Positions 32,890 through 44,026 of a stretch of 64,000 nt of DNA are shown one piece after another. Positions within the stretch are counted from its first letter, which is position 1; each line of letters opens with the position of its first letter. The DNA is taken from contig CM058233.1 in NCBI GenBank assembly GCA_030180135.1, positions 62,516,500-62,580,499 on the forward strand, written 5' to 3'. Both the position numbers and the translations under genes were made by a program. Source of the DNA: Orychophragmus violaceus (taxonomy: Eukaryota; Streptophyta; Magnoliopsida; Brassicales; Brassicaceae). The notes under the pieces were generated by a model. It was not told the DNA's origin, made no database searches, and saw only the letters and a list, made by a program, of their open reading frames with translations.

Positions 32890-34062
32890 TGATAGGTCAA
32901 ATCTTATCCCTATTTTTAACTGCAAGTGTACAGTGTCGAAGTTTTAATATCTAGGGTATTGAATCCACAGAGACTCAAGTTTCACGTGATAGATGTAATC
33001 GAATTAGGCTAAACAAGACAGATGTAAGCAATAAATATGCAAGAAATTAGAGTGTTTTCGATGGGAGAAAAGCGCTAGACTTAGGAAGTTCTCAGGAAAT
33101 CATGCAATGTCAGACATTTACATAATCAAGATTAAGATTAAGCACAAGTTCAAGAACTAGAATCACAATTGTCAAATCATTCAACTCTCGCTGCAATTAT
33201 TCTCTATGTCTAGCAACCTAACAATTCAAATCTCTTTGCAATCTTAGAGTTCTAGACATGCATTAATAGCAAGTTCTTTAGTTCACAATTCTCCTAAATC
33301 AAATATCTATGTATCTAGTCAGATTTCTCACTCCAAGTTCTGTCAAATAATAATTCACACTCTTGTGCCAAAATTGCCAATCTAAGATCCAAACCCTAGG
33401 TGATCAGTCCATAATTTAGTTTTAATCTCAACTTAGGTGATGAACAAATACATTTAGAGTCCTAATTATTCAGAGATCTAACAAAGCTTGAAAACCCTAT
33501 GAGAATCCCTAAATATAACAAAGTTTACTACTCAGACATGATATCAATCAGACAACACATATTGAATAGAAAACCAAACACTAAATAGATATAGATAACA
33601 TGGTTCAAAATTCTTCTCTCAAAGGTTACAGAGTAGCAGATTAGCCCTAATAGCAATAATCTCCTCCAGTCTCCAAAAGCCAAATGCAAGAACAAAAGAT
33701 AAGAGAATAAACTCTCAAAAATCTAATTAATAGTCGAAACATGTTTGGGGCTAAATTAGAAATAATAGAAACTTCTGGGCTTCTGCGCAATTCTTCATAA
33801 GATGAACTCCAATCCGCGAATAAGTCTTGTTGGGCTTTAGTGTCGACCGACACTAAGCATGAACGTCGGTGGACATTAGTCCTCACACTCGGCTCCAACT
33901 TCAACTTCTTGCAGAACGCTCCAGAAACGTCCCAAGACTCCTAGCTTTGCTTCATCCGTATGCTAACCTGTAAAAGACTCGATAGACTTGAAATACAAGG
34001 TTAAAAACTCTATATATACACTTATATTATGGTTAAAAACCTAGAAAAACAATGATATATCA
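32890..34062 (-). repeat. LTR of the minus-strand Athila fragment
   Basis: 1,173 bp, the same length class as the other two Athila LTRs. A degenerate palindrome pair lies at 33839-33880 (GTGTCGACCGACAC plus a mutated partner), and another in the leader at about 32707-32745 (GATGTCGGTCGACAC). The flanking ATCAG (34063-34067) would be the target duplication, but its partner is lost. Confidence 0.85.
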
Positions 34063-34812
34063 ATCAGGCAAGCCATGCTTTTCGATCGACCAGAAGAAGA
34101 AATCTGCAAAAAGATCACATATTTAAATGAAACCAATCCATAGCAGATATGTCAAAAGCGATCTCAATCTCTAGATTTAAGATAGATTCCACAAATATTA
34201 TAACTTTTAATCATTTCTGAACACATCAATCCAAAGATTAGATTTTGATTCAAGACTTTATCTTTAAACAAATCAATGAGCTTTTCCTTAGCGAACATGA
34301 TGGTAATCAAATATATACATGTAAGAAAACTCACCAGAAAAAAAAGATCTGAAGAACAGAGGAGGAAATCAAAAACCCCTGAAACTTGAGGCGAAACAGT
34401 CGCAAAAGGAAAGATATGTCAACTCAAAGGCATCATCATTGTAGAGTGGAGAGATTGGAGGAGAGAGAAGACAATGGTAAAGAGAGAGATGTTTTTTTAT
34501 TGTTGTTTATGTGCGGCTGATATTTAAAAAAAAAATAGGTTTAGATAGTTGAAGAGAAATTGGAGAGAAAATTTTAGGTTTATAAAATCTCTGGTATCAT
34601 ACTTCGTCCAGATGTCTGATACTAGAATCAATTTGCCGTTTGTGATGGAACTTCTGAATCGAGCGGAAAATCTGAAATATTGAGGCGGTAAAATTTACAG
34701 CATTTTTTAAAAGTTTTAATGTGAAAATTTTCAAAAAACTTCATACTTCTTGAAAAGTCTAAATACTCAGACTTCATATGGAATCTGAAATAAGACTTCA
34801 TCTTTTAACAAT
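34063..34812. other. Unassigned DNA left of the LINE
   Basis: I see no ORF or RNA gene. It contains A/T runs near 34490-34530 and AAGTCTAAATACTCAGACTT-type words near 34757. Similar AGACTTCT...AGAAGTCT words occur at 46660-47110 on the far side of the LINE, so both flanks may be parts of one older repeat. Confidence 0.35.
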
Positions 34813-34832
34813 ATTTTTTTTTTTTTTTTTTT
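34813..34832 (-). other. LINE poly(A) tail (T run on the plus strand)
   Basis: An uninterrupted T run of about 20 marks the LINE 3' end, about 360 bp beyond the last recognisable ORF2 codons. Confidence 0.8.
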
Positions 34833-35188
34833 GTAAAAGGATTTCCAATTTAAAAGCATGAGAATGTTAAAATTTACAGATCCAGCCTAGATCAGTTGAG
34901 TAAGTACCCATAAAAGTGGGCTTAGCCCAAGTTCTAAAACCAAATTAAAGATCAATTAATGAACCAACCACAAAACCAAAAATTTGGTTTGGCAATTTAA
35001 TTCCACCATTAAAGTTCTGGCACCTTCAATTATACCACAGGAGAACACATAACAGAGAAGTAGTAGTTTCAGACCTGGAGCTAACAGAGGCGATCGAAGG
35101 AGGAGCATCAAGCAGAAAAAGGAGACAGCTCTACTGCTTTTTCAGAAGTTACAGACCGCATGTTGCAGATGAGGAGGAGCCAGTCAAT

Positions 35189-37511
35189 TCAGAGAGACAG
35201 ACCATAGATGAAACATGGAGGAGGATAGAGAAGGATTTGAATATCTGAAACCCGCAATTCTGTTTCTGATTGTTCGATCAATGAGCACAGCCAGCGAGTC
35301 AACGGAACGGAAAATTGTGCGATGCAATCAGCTATTCCTTTCATTCCAGATATAACAAATTGAGCATTGCCAAACAAGCCAGGTTAGCCTCTTCCTTACT
35401 TACCTCCTGGAATGTTCATCAGGTATTGATCATTCCAATCACGCTTAGGCAGTAGATTGCATCTAGTGGCTAAGGTGGACCACAATGGCTAGCTATATGA
35501 GCAAGCAAAAAGAATATGATCTCGACTTTCTGGTTCAGTGTTACACAATAAGCACTTATCATCTGTATTCAGTCCCCAATTTAGCATACGATCCCGAGTT
35601 GGACACCTATTGAGAACCATAAGCCAAGTGAGAAAACATCGTTTGGGAATACCTCCTTTGAACCAGAGCAGTTTTGTCCAAGGAAGTAAGGGCTCTTCGC
35701 TTCTAAGTATATGATAAACATGGCCAGTACTGAATTTGTCCATTGTTTTGCCTTCAAGTTCCCATTCAAAGTAGTCATCATTAGAAGTAAGATGAAGAGT
35801 GGTAAGATGAATATGTACTGATAGTTGGTGATCATTTCTTGCAGGTGGGAGCAGCCAGCGATCATCAGAGTGTAGGTCTGATAGCACAACCATCTTAGGA
35901 ATGCCCAAGTATGTTCCACGGCCATCACGGAGGTACAAGTCAAGAGAGCCAAAAGGCGACCAATTGTCAGTCCAGAATCTGCAAGTATTCCCATTCCCGA
36001 CCCTCAACTTGATCCAGATAAACACCACACTTCTCAGCTTGATTAGCTTATTAGCAAGCCACGAATTTTTCTGATTTGTTTTAACTGTCCAGAAGTTGTT
36101 TACACACCCTTTCAATACCTCCTTCCTAAACCAAGCTACCCATACCGAACCTGCCTTAAAGAAAAGCAGCCATATAAGCTTGATTGAGCATGCTTTATTC
36201 CAGAGTAGCAGATCATTAAGTCCCAAACCTCCTTCTTGCTTAGGCTTAGTAACTGTACTCCAAGCCACTCTTGCATTGTTATGCCCTTCTCCTTGACAAG
36301 TCCATCGGAATGTGCTACATAAGGAGTTGATTTTAGTAATACAAGATTTCGGAAGGATGAAGGCGGAGCACCAAAAGTTAGTGATTCCTGAAATTACACT
36401 TTTAAGAAGTTGAAGTCTCCCAGCAAAAGAAAGACTTTTTGCGCTCCAGGATGTAACTCGCTCCTTAACTTGCTGGATCAACGGAGCACAATTGGCCATA
36501 GAGAGTTTTTTCGTGCATAGAGGCACTCCTAAGTAACGCACCGACAGAGTACCATGCTGCATTCTAGTAGTGAAGCTGATTAGCTCTACTTCTCGTTGGG
36601 ATAAGCCAGAGGAGAAGAAAGAAGTCTGTTGGAAGCTTACACCCAACCCCGATCTAGCTTCAAATTCATTTAGAACATGAAGGACATTCTGAACTGAGCG
36701 AATCGAACCTTCGACAAATATGAGAAGATCGTCTGCAAAGCACAAATGGGTAAGCTTGGATCTCTCACACTTAAAATGGTATTTAAATTTACCCTCCTCC
36801 GCTGCTTCTTTTAGCATGGTTGATAAGCAGTTCATAGCAATCACAAATAAATAAGGCGACAACGGATCCCCCTGCCTTAATCCTCTTGTGCCCTTGAAAT
36901 AGCCATGAACATTACCATTGTAGCCTATAGAGAAGCTTGTTGTACATATGCAAGCCCTCAGCCATCTAATGAAGGATTGAGGGATTTCCAAGCTTTCTAG
37001 GCAGATGAATAAGAAATCCCAATTTAAGGTATCAAAAGCTTTCGCTATATCAACCTTTATTGTGATCCTTTTTGGCCCCTTGTCTCTGTGATAACCATTC
37101 ACAAGTTCACTTGCTAGAACAGTATTTTCAGTTAAGAGCATGCCCTTGATAAACGCCGTCTGGTTTGGTAAGATGAAGGCTGGTAAGATAGGCTTTAGAC
37201 GCTTCACTAAAAGGCGGGAGATAACCTTGTAGAGAGTGTTAAGACAAGATATAGGACGGTAATCACTAACACTGCTGGATCCTGGCTTCTTAGGCACTAG
37301 AGCAAGAATAGTAGAATTGGTAGCAGCGGGCAGGAATGCGGAGGTGAAGAAATGAGAGATGCAATGGGTCACCTCAGCACCCAATAGACTCCAGGACTGC
37401 TTGTAGAAACCAGAAGTTAGCCCGTCAGGACCTGGAGCTTTATTGGGGTTGAGTTTAAGTAAAAAACGAGTAATCTCTTCATCCGTTGGAGGAGCTATCA
37501 TAGCCTGATGG
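35189..37511 (-). pseudogene. LINE ORF2, reverse transcriptase and C-terminal part
   Basis: The frame starts inside the protein because derivative B lies upstream. Visible RT blocks: NPNKAPGPDGLTSGFYKQSW, DYRPISCLNTLYKVISRLL, IKVDIAKAFDTLNW, GLRQGDPLSPYLF, the catalytic CFADDLLIF, and RYLGVPL. The C-terminus has a zf-RVT-like segment (IPKRCFLTWLMVLNRCPTRD, CLLCNTEPESRDHILFAC). A TAG at 35489-35491 interrupts the frame, but L1 C-terminal words (ICYIWNERNS) continue to about 35189 with further breaks. The reading frame at the insertion joins in phase with the 5' part at 42700. Confidence 0.92.
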
Positions 37512-38682
37512 TGATATACCATGGATTTTAGGGCTTTTAACCATGGTATATATCTTATTTATCTAGTCCTTTACTATGTTTTAGAGTCTTTTCAGGTATT
37601 TATTAGGTACAAGCACATTTGGAGCAGAAGTGGAGATTTTGGAGTTGTTTGGTGCATTTTGGAGATTTGGTCCGAGAGACAGAGTTCACTGTCCAGATTT
37701 GAGGATTGCGTCGATCGTTGCACACCTGCATCGATCGATGCATAGCGCGAATGGGCCAGACTCGGCGGTTTAATGAAGAATGCTGATATTGCAGAAAAGC
37801 CCATATATTTACACAGAAGCCCAAAACGTGTTTTAGACTATATATTAGGGTTTTTAGCCACTTGTTTAGGCGACGCTTTTCTTAAGTCTTATTTTATTCA
37901 GAGAGAGAGCTTAGGGGCTGATCCTGATCTCGAAAGAGAGAGGATTTTGAACCCCAGTTCTTTATTTGATTTTATGATATTTGGTTTTCTATTCATGATG
38001 TTTTCTGTTTCGATGATCATGTCTGAGTAGATTACCTGTTAGGTTTAGGGATTCTCATTAGGGATTTCATGGAATTATAGTTTAATCAATCTGTAGGGAT
38101 TCATATCTGCTAGTTCTTCGTCTAGGATTGTTCTTAATGCTTAATCTGAAGTAGCTATCCAGATTTATGATGTTAGGTTGATTGATGCAACGACAGTTGG
38201 TTAATTAGCTAGAAAGAACCTAGATGAGCAATTAAATTACTCGCAAAGAGATTTGGTTTAGTTTAATTGTGAACATATCAAACTTGGAATTAAAGCTGGT
38301 TTAATTTGTTAGTAATTGCAAAGAGATTTGGATTGCTGCACTTAGACTTAGAGAATTCTCGCAACGAGAGTTGGTTAATTCTATATCTGTGTTTTGAGTT
38401 CTAGAACAGTTTCTGATTAGATCCCGATTGATTGATTGCTTGTGTTCCTGATTTCCCGAGAACTCCCTAGACTTAACGCTTCGCTTCCTTGCTCACAAAC
38501 TCGCTACTTATTTACTTTCTGCTTGCTTTTTAGTTTCTAATCAATATTGCTTTCTCCTAGTTTAATCTTTACTGTTCTTAATCTATCATTGACCGGAGTC
38601 CATGTGGATTCGATACCCTAAGTACTGCAACTACATCACTGTGCACTTGCAGTTAGAATAGGGATTAAAACTAGACCTATCA
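37512..38682 (+). repeat. 5' LTR of Athila derivative B
   Basis: 1,171 bp, TGATATACCATGG...CCTATCA, with the same terminal ATATACCATGG/CCATGGTATAT inverted repeat as derivative A. A CGATCG cassette lies at 37707-37750. Confidence 0.96.
37707..37750. repeat. Paired CGATCG cassette in Athila B LTR (also 41724-41767)
   Basis: TTGCGTCGATCGTTGCA, a CACCT-type spacer, GCATCGATCGATGC, then ATAGCGCGA. It sits at the same LTR position as in derivative A but with different half-sites (GCGT/TTGC instead of GTGT/ACAC). Confidence 0.87.
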
Positions 38683-38688
38683 AGTTTT

Positions 38689-38706
38689 TGGCGCCGTTGC
38701 CGGGGA
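38689..38706 (+). promoter_or_regulatory. Primer binding site, exact tRNA-Asp complement
   Basis: TGGCGCCGTTGCCGGGGA is the reverse complement of the 3' end of plant tRNA-Asp (as recalled). It lies six bases after the 5' LTR. Confidence 0.92.
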
Positions 38707-38818
38707 CTCTTTTGAGTCTTCGATAGATTTGAACTTAGGGTTTAGACTAGGTTTTTTTCGTTTTTATTTTTTCTACTAATTTTTTTCCTTTATGTTCTTG
38801 CGTTTCAGGTACGCCTGT

Positions 38819-38916
38819 AATCGCCCTGCATCGATCGACACTGTCCTGTGTGTCGATCGTTGCCTTCTCGAGCTTGCATCGATCGACGCTACTATGTATC
38901 GATCGACACATTGCGA
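38819..38916. repeat. CGATCG cassettes in Athila B leader
   Basis: GCATCGATCGACAC, GTGTCGATCGTTGC, GCATCGATCGACGC and GTATCGATCGACAC are bracketed by ATCGCC and TTGCGA. They follow a candidate acceptor (TTGCGTTTCAG, about 38798-38808), the same layout as 24760-24857. Confidence 0.87.
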
Positions 38917-38923
38917 AAGAATG

Positions 38924-40180
38924 ATGGGAATGATGGAACAGATGTTGGAAAATCAGCAGAATAACTCGTTCTGCAGAAGCTATGGTTCCTATTCATTCAC
39001 CAGAGATTATGAATCTCCATCATATCAGCTTGTTCCTCCTCACAATACACAGTCTAATAAGCTGATGAGCATGATGGAGCAGTTGTTGGAGAAGCAGGAA
39101 GAAGATTTGAACTACATCAATAGCTCTGGATTCCAATGAAACAGGTTCGGTAATCAGCAAGGTAATTCTTATCAGAGAACCTATGGATCGTCCTCATATC
39201 AGACACCTCCTGCTGCTAATGCTTATAAGAGCAAGATGGAATCCATGATGGAGCAGTTACTAGAGGATCAGACCAAGACTGCTGTAGACTTCGACAGGAA
39301 GTTTGAATCTCTGAGCACACAAGTGAAGAAGCTGGATGTTCAAATCCAACAGACATCTCGAGCAATACAAAGGCATAATGAAGCTGGGAAAGCTGAACAG
39401 TACAGATCCATCAAAGCTGTGACCTTAAGAGATGAGATTGAGTTGCTAGGTGAAGAAGAGAGCATAATCTCGGATTTTCTGGGTGAATATTGTCTGTCTG
39501 AGACATGCATCGATCGACACCCCCTTAGTGTCGGTCGACACGCAGTTCTGACGGCAATTTCGAGTTCTTACGACGAACATAATCGCCTTGTGTCGATCGA
39601 CACACCTATTGCATCGATCGACACAGATCGCAGACGAGACCAGAAGCCTGCAACAGTCCCAGAACGAGTCTACAAGCCCATTGTGCCATATCCTAAGGTT
39701 CCTAAACCCTCTAAACAAGAGCTAGAAATGGCTAACTGCATGAAAGTGATGGATAAGAAGATGAATGAAACTCTACCATCTGAAGCTTCGCGAGTTCATG
39801 CAAAGAAGATGATCTCCACTGATGGTGATCTGAAAGAAGAAGTTCAGATTGGTGGAACTACAGTATCTGATAGTGGAGAGAAGAAGATGGCGGTTCCTCT
39901 TGAACCTGCTCTAACATCTTCAGAGCCTGCAACTGCTCATAAGCAGAAAGCTCCAAACATCAGATCTCCACCAAAGGTAAGGCACAAATCATCTAAGCTT
40001 AAACCTCCTGACCGCATCACTTTGAATGCAGGGAAATGCAGTATTCCACCCAAGCTTCGCTCCCGCCCTGATGCTGTTTATTCATTCCTTGGGAAGCCTC
40101 ATGATCTGAAAGCATATACACCTCCTTGGATGAAGAGATATTCACAGAGACACTCAAAGTCTCTGTTGAAACCGCCATGA
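38924..40180 (+). pseudogene. Gag-derived ORF of Athila derivative B, one in-frame TGA
   Basis: The frame is open from 38792. The first convincing gag-like text is MMGMMEQMLENQQ near 38924. A TGA lies at 39137-39139, and the same frame continues through KMESMMEQLLEDQ (39236), FDRKFESLSTQVKKLDVQIQ (coiled coil) and SIDTPIASIDTDRR (from CGATCG sites) to a basic C-terminus with AYTPPWMKRYSQRH and a stop at 40180. The C-terminal 120 residues closely match derivative A, while the gag N-terminus (VILIRGEDDIL) is missing. GTGGGAGGCAACC follows the stop, as in A. Function unknown. Confidence 0.65.
39508..39635. repeat. CGATCG cassettes inside the Athila B ORF
   Basis: Two pairs: GCATCGATCGACAC + GTGTCGGTCGACAC (39508-39543) and GTGTCGATCGACAC + GCATCGATCGACAC (about 39589-39625). 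The second is bracketed by AATCGCC and GATCGC. They are translated as CIDRH/GRH and SIDT words. Confidence 0.85.
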
Positions 40181-40338
40181 ATCTGATCTCTTCCAATAGT
40201 CAAGCTACTGACTTTAAACAAGCACTGAGTGGGAGGCAACCTACTGTTAGGTTCGTTTTTTGTTTTTGTTTTTCATTTTGATTTGGTATTTTTAATTTTT
40301 ATGTTTAAGTGTGTTCAGAGGCGTGAGAAACAGGCAGA

Positions 40339-40508
40339 ATCGCATTGCATCGATCGACACACCTGTGCATCGGTCGATGCAGTTGCGATTTACGGTTTAC
40401 CGATTCAATTGCGGTCCAGACATCGGTTATTCACATAACCGCGAGCAAAATTCGCCTTGCATTGATCGACACCCTTGTGGCATCGATCGTCACAGGGCGA
40501 CGACAGGT
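40339..40508. repeat. Two CGATCG cassettes ending at a donor-like site
   Basis: AATCGCATT + GCATCGATCGACAC + GCATCGGTCGATGC + TTGCGATT (40337-40390), and TTCGCCTT + GCATTGATCGACAC + GCATCGATCGTCAC + GGGCGA (40450-40500), followed by CGACAG|GTACGT. Confidence 0.85.
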
Positions 40509-41514
40509 ACGTGTTCTGCAACTTTTCAAATTGTTTCGATTTGATTATTTATTCTCACCGACCCTATGCTTGACACTACTGGGGACAGTGTGTTTTAAGT
40601 GTGGGGGAGGAGCTACTGACGCACGCTTTTGTTTTCTTAAGCGTCAGTCCAATTTTCAAAAATTTGTTTTATCGAGTCAAAATCAGTTTAAGTAGGAAAC
40701 AATGATTTTTTGAGAAGATTAACAGCACTTGCAGGAACTTAAGTAACCATTGGGATGAAGTTGCAGATCAATGACTATTAGAAAACCCAGACACGGATCA
40801 GCCTACTGAGAACACCCACATCGCTTCAGGTATCAGAGGATCCTTTTACTGACTTCACCTTAATACTGACTTAGATTTCTCACCTAAGGGCTTGGTATAC
40901 TTTGTGTCGGATTCCCTTGTTAGTTCTGACACAGCCTGTAAACCTGTCCTATCTAGTTCCCTTCTCCCCTTCCATAAAAAAAAAATAATAATAATAAACT
41001 GAGGATGAGTTAGTAACTCCGAAGTGGTCATGGGAATGGTAGCTACAACTCTCATATCTTGTGCATCCATGGAATGTGTCCAAGGTACACCCCTTAACGG
41101 GAAGAGCACTGATAAAAAAAATAAAATGATACCCAATGGGGAAAAATCAGAATGCTAAGGAAGGGAAAAGAGAAGAAAGGGACTAGAGAAAGATAGTATG
41201 GTGGTCTAGAGCTGATAAGGTAAGAGTCCATGTGCCTTTGATCGATACTCTTTAGGTGAGACCGCACTTAAATACTTGCAGAAGTCAGTAGGGTGAATTT
41301 GAATGCGTGAATGTGATTGTGGAGTTTACTTAGGACAGTTGCTAAGTGTGGGGGAAGTATATGTTGGTCTTGATGTCTGCAGGTGAAATCTTTCATGTGG
41401 ATTACTAAGGGGAATCTGAGTGTTGTTGCTTCTAAGATGAAAAGAGTTTCTGAAAGTTTTCAAACCTCTTCACCATGTTTTGGTTCTTTACTTGCTTGAG
41501 GGCAAGCAAGAGCT

Positions 41515-41528
41515 AAGTGTGGGGGAGT
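41515..41528 (+). promoter_or_regulatory. Polypurine tract of Athila derivative B
   Basis: AAGTGTGGGGGAG(T) abuts the 3' LTR at 41529 and is preceded by GCTTGAGGGCAAGC. Confidence 0.9.
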
Positions 41529-42699
41529 TGATATACCATGGATTTTAGGGCTTTTAACCATGGTATATATCTTATTTATCTAGTCCTTTACTATGTTTTA
41601 GAGTCTTTTCAGGTATTTATTAGGTACAAGCACATTTGGAGCAGAAGTGGAGATTTTGGAGCTGTTTGGTGCATTTTGGAGATTTGGTCCGAGAGACAGA
41701 GTTCACTGTCCAGATTTAAGGATTGCGTCGATCGTTGCACACCTGCATCGATCGATGCATAGCGCGAATGGGCCAGACTCGGCGGTTTAATGAAGAATGC
41801 TAATATTGCAGAAAAGCCCATATATTTACACAGAAGCCCAAAACGTGTTTTAGACTATATATTAGGGTTTTTAGCCACTTGTTTAGGCGACGCTTTTCTT
41901 AAGTCTTATTTTATTCAGAGAGAGAGTTTAGGGGCTGATCCTGATCTCGAAAGAGAGAGGATTTTGAACCCCAGTTCTTTATTTGATTTTATGATATTTG
42001 GTTTTCTATTCATGATGTTTTCTGTTTCGATGATCATGTCTGAGTAGATTACCTGTTAGGTTTAGGGATTCTCATTAGGGATTTCATGGAATTATAGTTT
42101 AATCAATCTGTAGGGATTCATATCTGCTAGTTCTTCGTCTAGGATTGTTCTTAATGCTTAATCTGAAGTAGCTATCCAGATTTATGATGTTAGGTTGATT
42201 GATGCAACGACAGTTGGTTAATTAGCTAGAAAGAACCTAGATGAGCAATTAAATTACTCGCAAAGAGATTTGGTTTAGTTTAATTGTGAACATATCAAAC
42301 TTGGAATTAAAGTTGGTTTAATCTGTTAGTAATTGCAAAGAGATTTGGATTGCTGCACTTAGACTTAGAGAATTCTCGCAACGAGAGTTGGTTAATTCTA
42401 TATATGTGTTTTGAGTTCTAGAACAGTTTCTGATTAGATCCCGATTGATTGTTTGCTTTTGTTCCTGATTTCCTGAGAACTCCCTAGACTTAACGCTTCG
42501 CTTCCTTGCTCACAAACTCGCTACTTATTTACTTTCTGCTTGCTTTTTAGTTTCTAATCAATATTGCGTTCTCCTAGTTTAATCTTTACTGTTCTTAATC
42601 TATCATTGACCGGAGTCCCTGTGGATTCGATACCCTAAGTACTACAACTACATCACTGTGCACTTGCAGTTAGAATAGGGATTAAAACTAGACCTATCA
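41529..42699 (+). repeat. 3' LTR of Athila derivative B
   Basis: 1,171 bp, about 13 substitutions from the 5' LTR. It ends CCTATCA and is followed by GATGG and then LINE ORF2 sequence. Confidence 0.96.
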
Positions 42700-44026
42700 G
42701 ATGGTACTGGTCTGAGCACCTGAACAGAATTAGTCTCTGAAACCAATCTGGAGTAGTAAGAATGCGCAAGGAAGACTGATTAACCGGACCAAGCAGATTC
42801 TTGAAATGGTTGATAGCAATTTGGCTCATTTCTAGAGGATCGTCTACCACTAGACCCGATGGTAAGGTGAAAGATCTGATGGCGTTATAGCTCTGTCTGA
42901 CCATTGCAACTCTAAAGAAAAAAGCAGTACATTGATCGCCTTCCATTAGCCATTGGATTCGAGATTTTTGCTTGAAGAAACTCTCCTCCACTGTCCGCAG
43001 GAAATCCCATTTCTCATGTAAATCCCTCTCTTCCTGAAAAGTGACAGTAGAGGGGTGTAAAAGCGCTTCAACCTGCACAGATTTCAACAGCTCATTAGTT
43101 TCTAAAACCCTCTCTTGGATATTCGAAAAGTTCTCTCTATTTAATTTTTTAAGTGCACTCTTTATTTGACGCTGCTTCCAACAGAGATCAGCTAGGTTCT
43201 GAGCCTCGCTTCCAGCCTGAATCCACGCATCAGTAACTACTTGGAGGAATTTAGGATGTTTAGTGAGGTAGTTTAGGAATTTGAATGGCCTGGTTACAGC
43301 TTTAGGTAAGGTTTGGGCAAGGTCTGAAAGGCTTGGGCTATGGTCAGATATCAAGGGTGGGAGGAAGACAGTAGAGCAGTTTGGGAAGGCAGTGATCCAC
43401 AGATTGTTAACTAAAACTCTGTCAAGTTTTTTAGCAATAGGTTCCAAGGGACGACAGTTGGACCAAGTGAAGAAAGTCCCTTGAAACCTTAGGTCAAAAC
43501 AACCCATCTGATGAAGACAGTCTCGAAGTTCCAGCATTGAGGAGTTACACATGATAGTGTCCGGCTGAGAATGCTCAAGAGGATGGATAATTTCATTAAA
43601 GTCACCTCCAAGCATCCACGGCATAGTCTAGAAGGAAATTAGAATGAATATTCAAAAGTTCCACCCATAGATCAGCTCTAGCAGCACTTTGATTTGCAGC
43701 ATAAATAGTTGTGTAGACAAACAATGGGCAAGCTGGAACCTTGACTTCACAAGTTAGCGATTGAGAAGATTGATGAAGAACCTTGATCTGAACCGGGTCT
43801 TTCCAAATGAATACTATGCGGCCATCCGGATCATATTGGTGATTAGAGATGAAGTGCCAATCCTTACAAAGTTTATGCATCAAGTGGTTCAAGTTATGAT
43901 CTTTGATGTGAGTTTCTAGAAGAGATCCAAAAATAGGTTGGTGGCTAGCCAACCATCCACAAAAAGGCTTATGCTTGTCCGGTTCATTAAGTCCACGGAC
44001 ATTCCAAAAAAAGGTTTTATATTCAT
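42700..44026 (-). pseudogene. LINE ORF2, endonuclease part
   Basis: APE-type endonuclease motifs are all visible: FFWNVRGLNEPDKHK at the N-terminus, LLETHIK, GRIVFIWKD, LGGDFNEI, FFTWSN and ISDHSP. A helical linker leads towards the RT. A 1-nt frameshift lies near 43610-43625, between the DLWVELLNIHSNFLLD and WMLGGDFNEI segments. ORF2 starts close to the end of ORF1 at 44026 and lacks an obvious ATG. The last LINE bases before the insertion are the GATGG target duplication. Confidence 0.9.

Larger units (their letters stand above)
32155..34062 (-). mobile_element. Minus-strand Athila fragment (LTR, primer site, start of gag)
   Basis: Read on the minus strand it has a 1,173-bp LTR (34062 to 32890, TGATATATCATTG...CCTATCA), an Asp-tRNA primer site at 32883-32866, a leader with a CGATCG-type pair, and a gag ORF that stops matching at about 32155. 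The rest of the element and the second LTR are gone. Confidence 0.85.
40181..41528 (+). other. 3' non-coding region of Athila derivative B
   Basis: No ORF is supported. Two CGATCG cassettes (40339-40508) end at CAG|GTACGT. From about 40560 the sequence parallels derivative A's 29210-30190, with the same order of words, including three GTGTGGGGGA tracts near 40598, 41345 and 41515. The last is the polypurine tract. Confidence 0.75.
37512..42699 (+). mobile_element. Non-autonomous Athila-type LTR element (Athila derivative B)
   Basis: The 5,188-bp element is flanked by GATGG direct repeats (37507-37511 and 42700-42704) inside LINE ORF2. Its 1,171-bp LTRs (37512-38682 and 41529-42699) differ by about 13 substitutions and no indels. 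It has an exact Asp-tRNA primer site and a purine tract. Inside are only a gag-derived ORF and about 1.35 kb of non-coding DNA. It lacks both pol and the ATHILA ORF-1 that derivative A keeps. Confidence 0.96.

Noticed and set aside
33647..33904. 85-codon ORF on the minus strand in the Athila LTR
   Set aside because: It lies wholly in an LTR and has no counterpart in the other two Athila LTRs.
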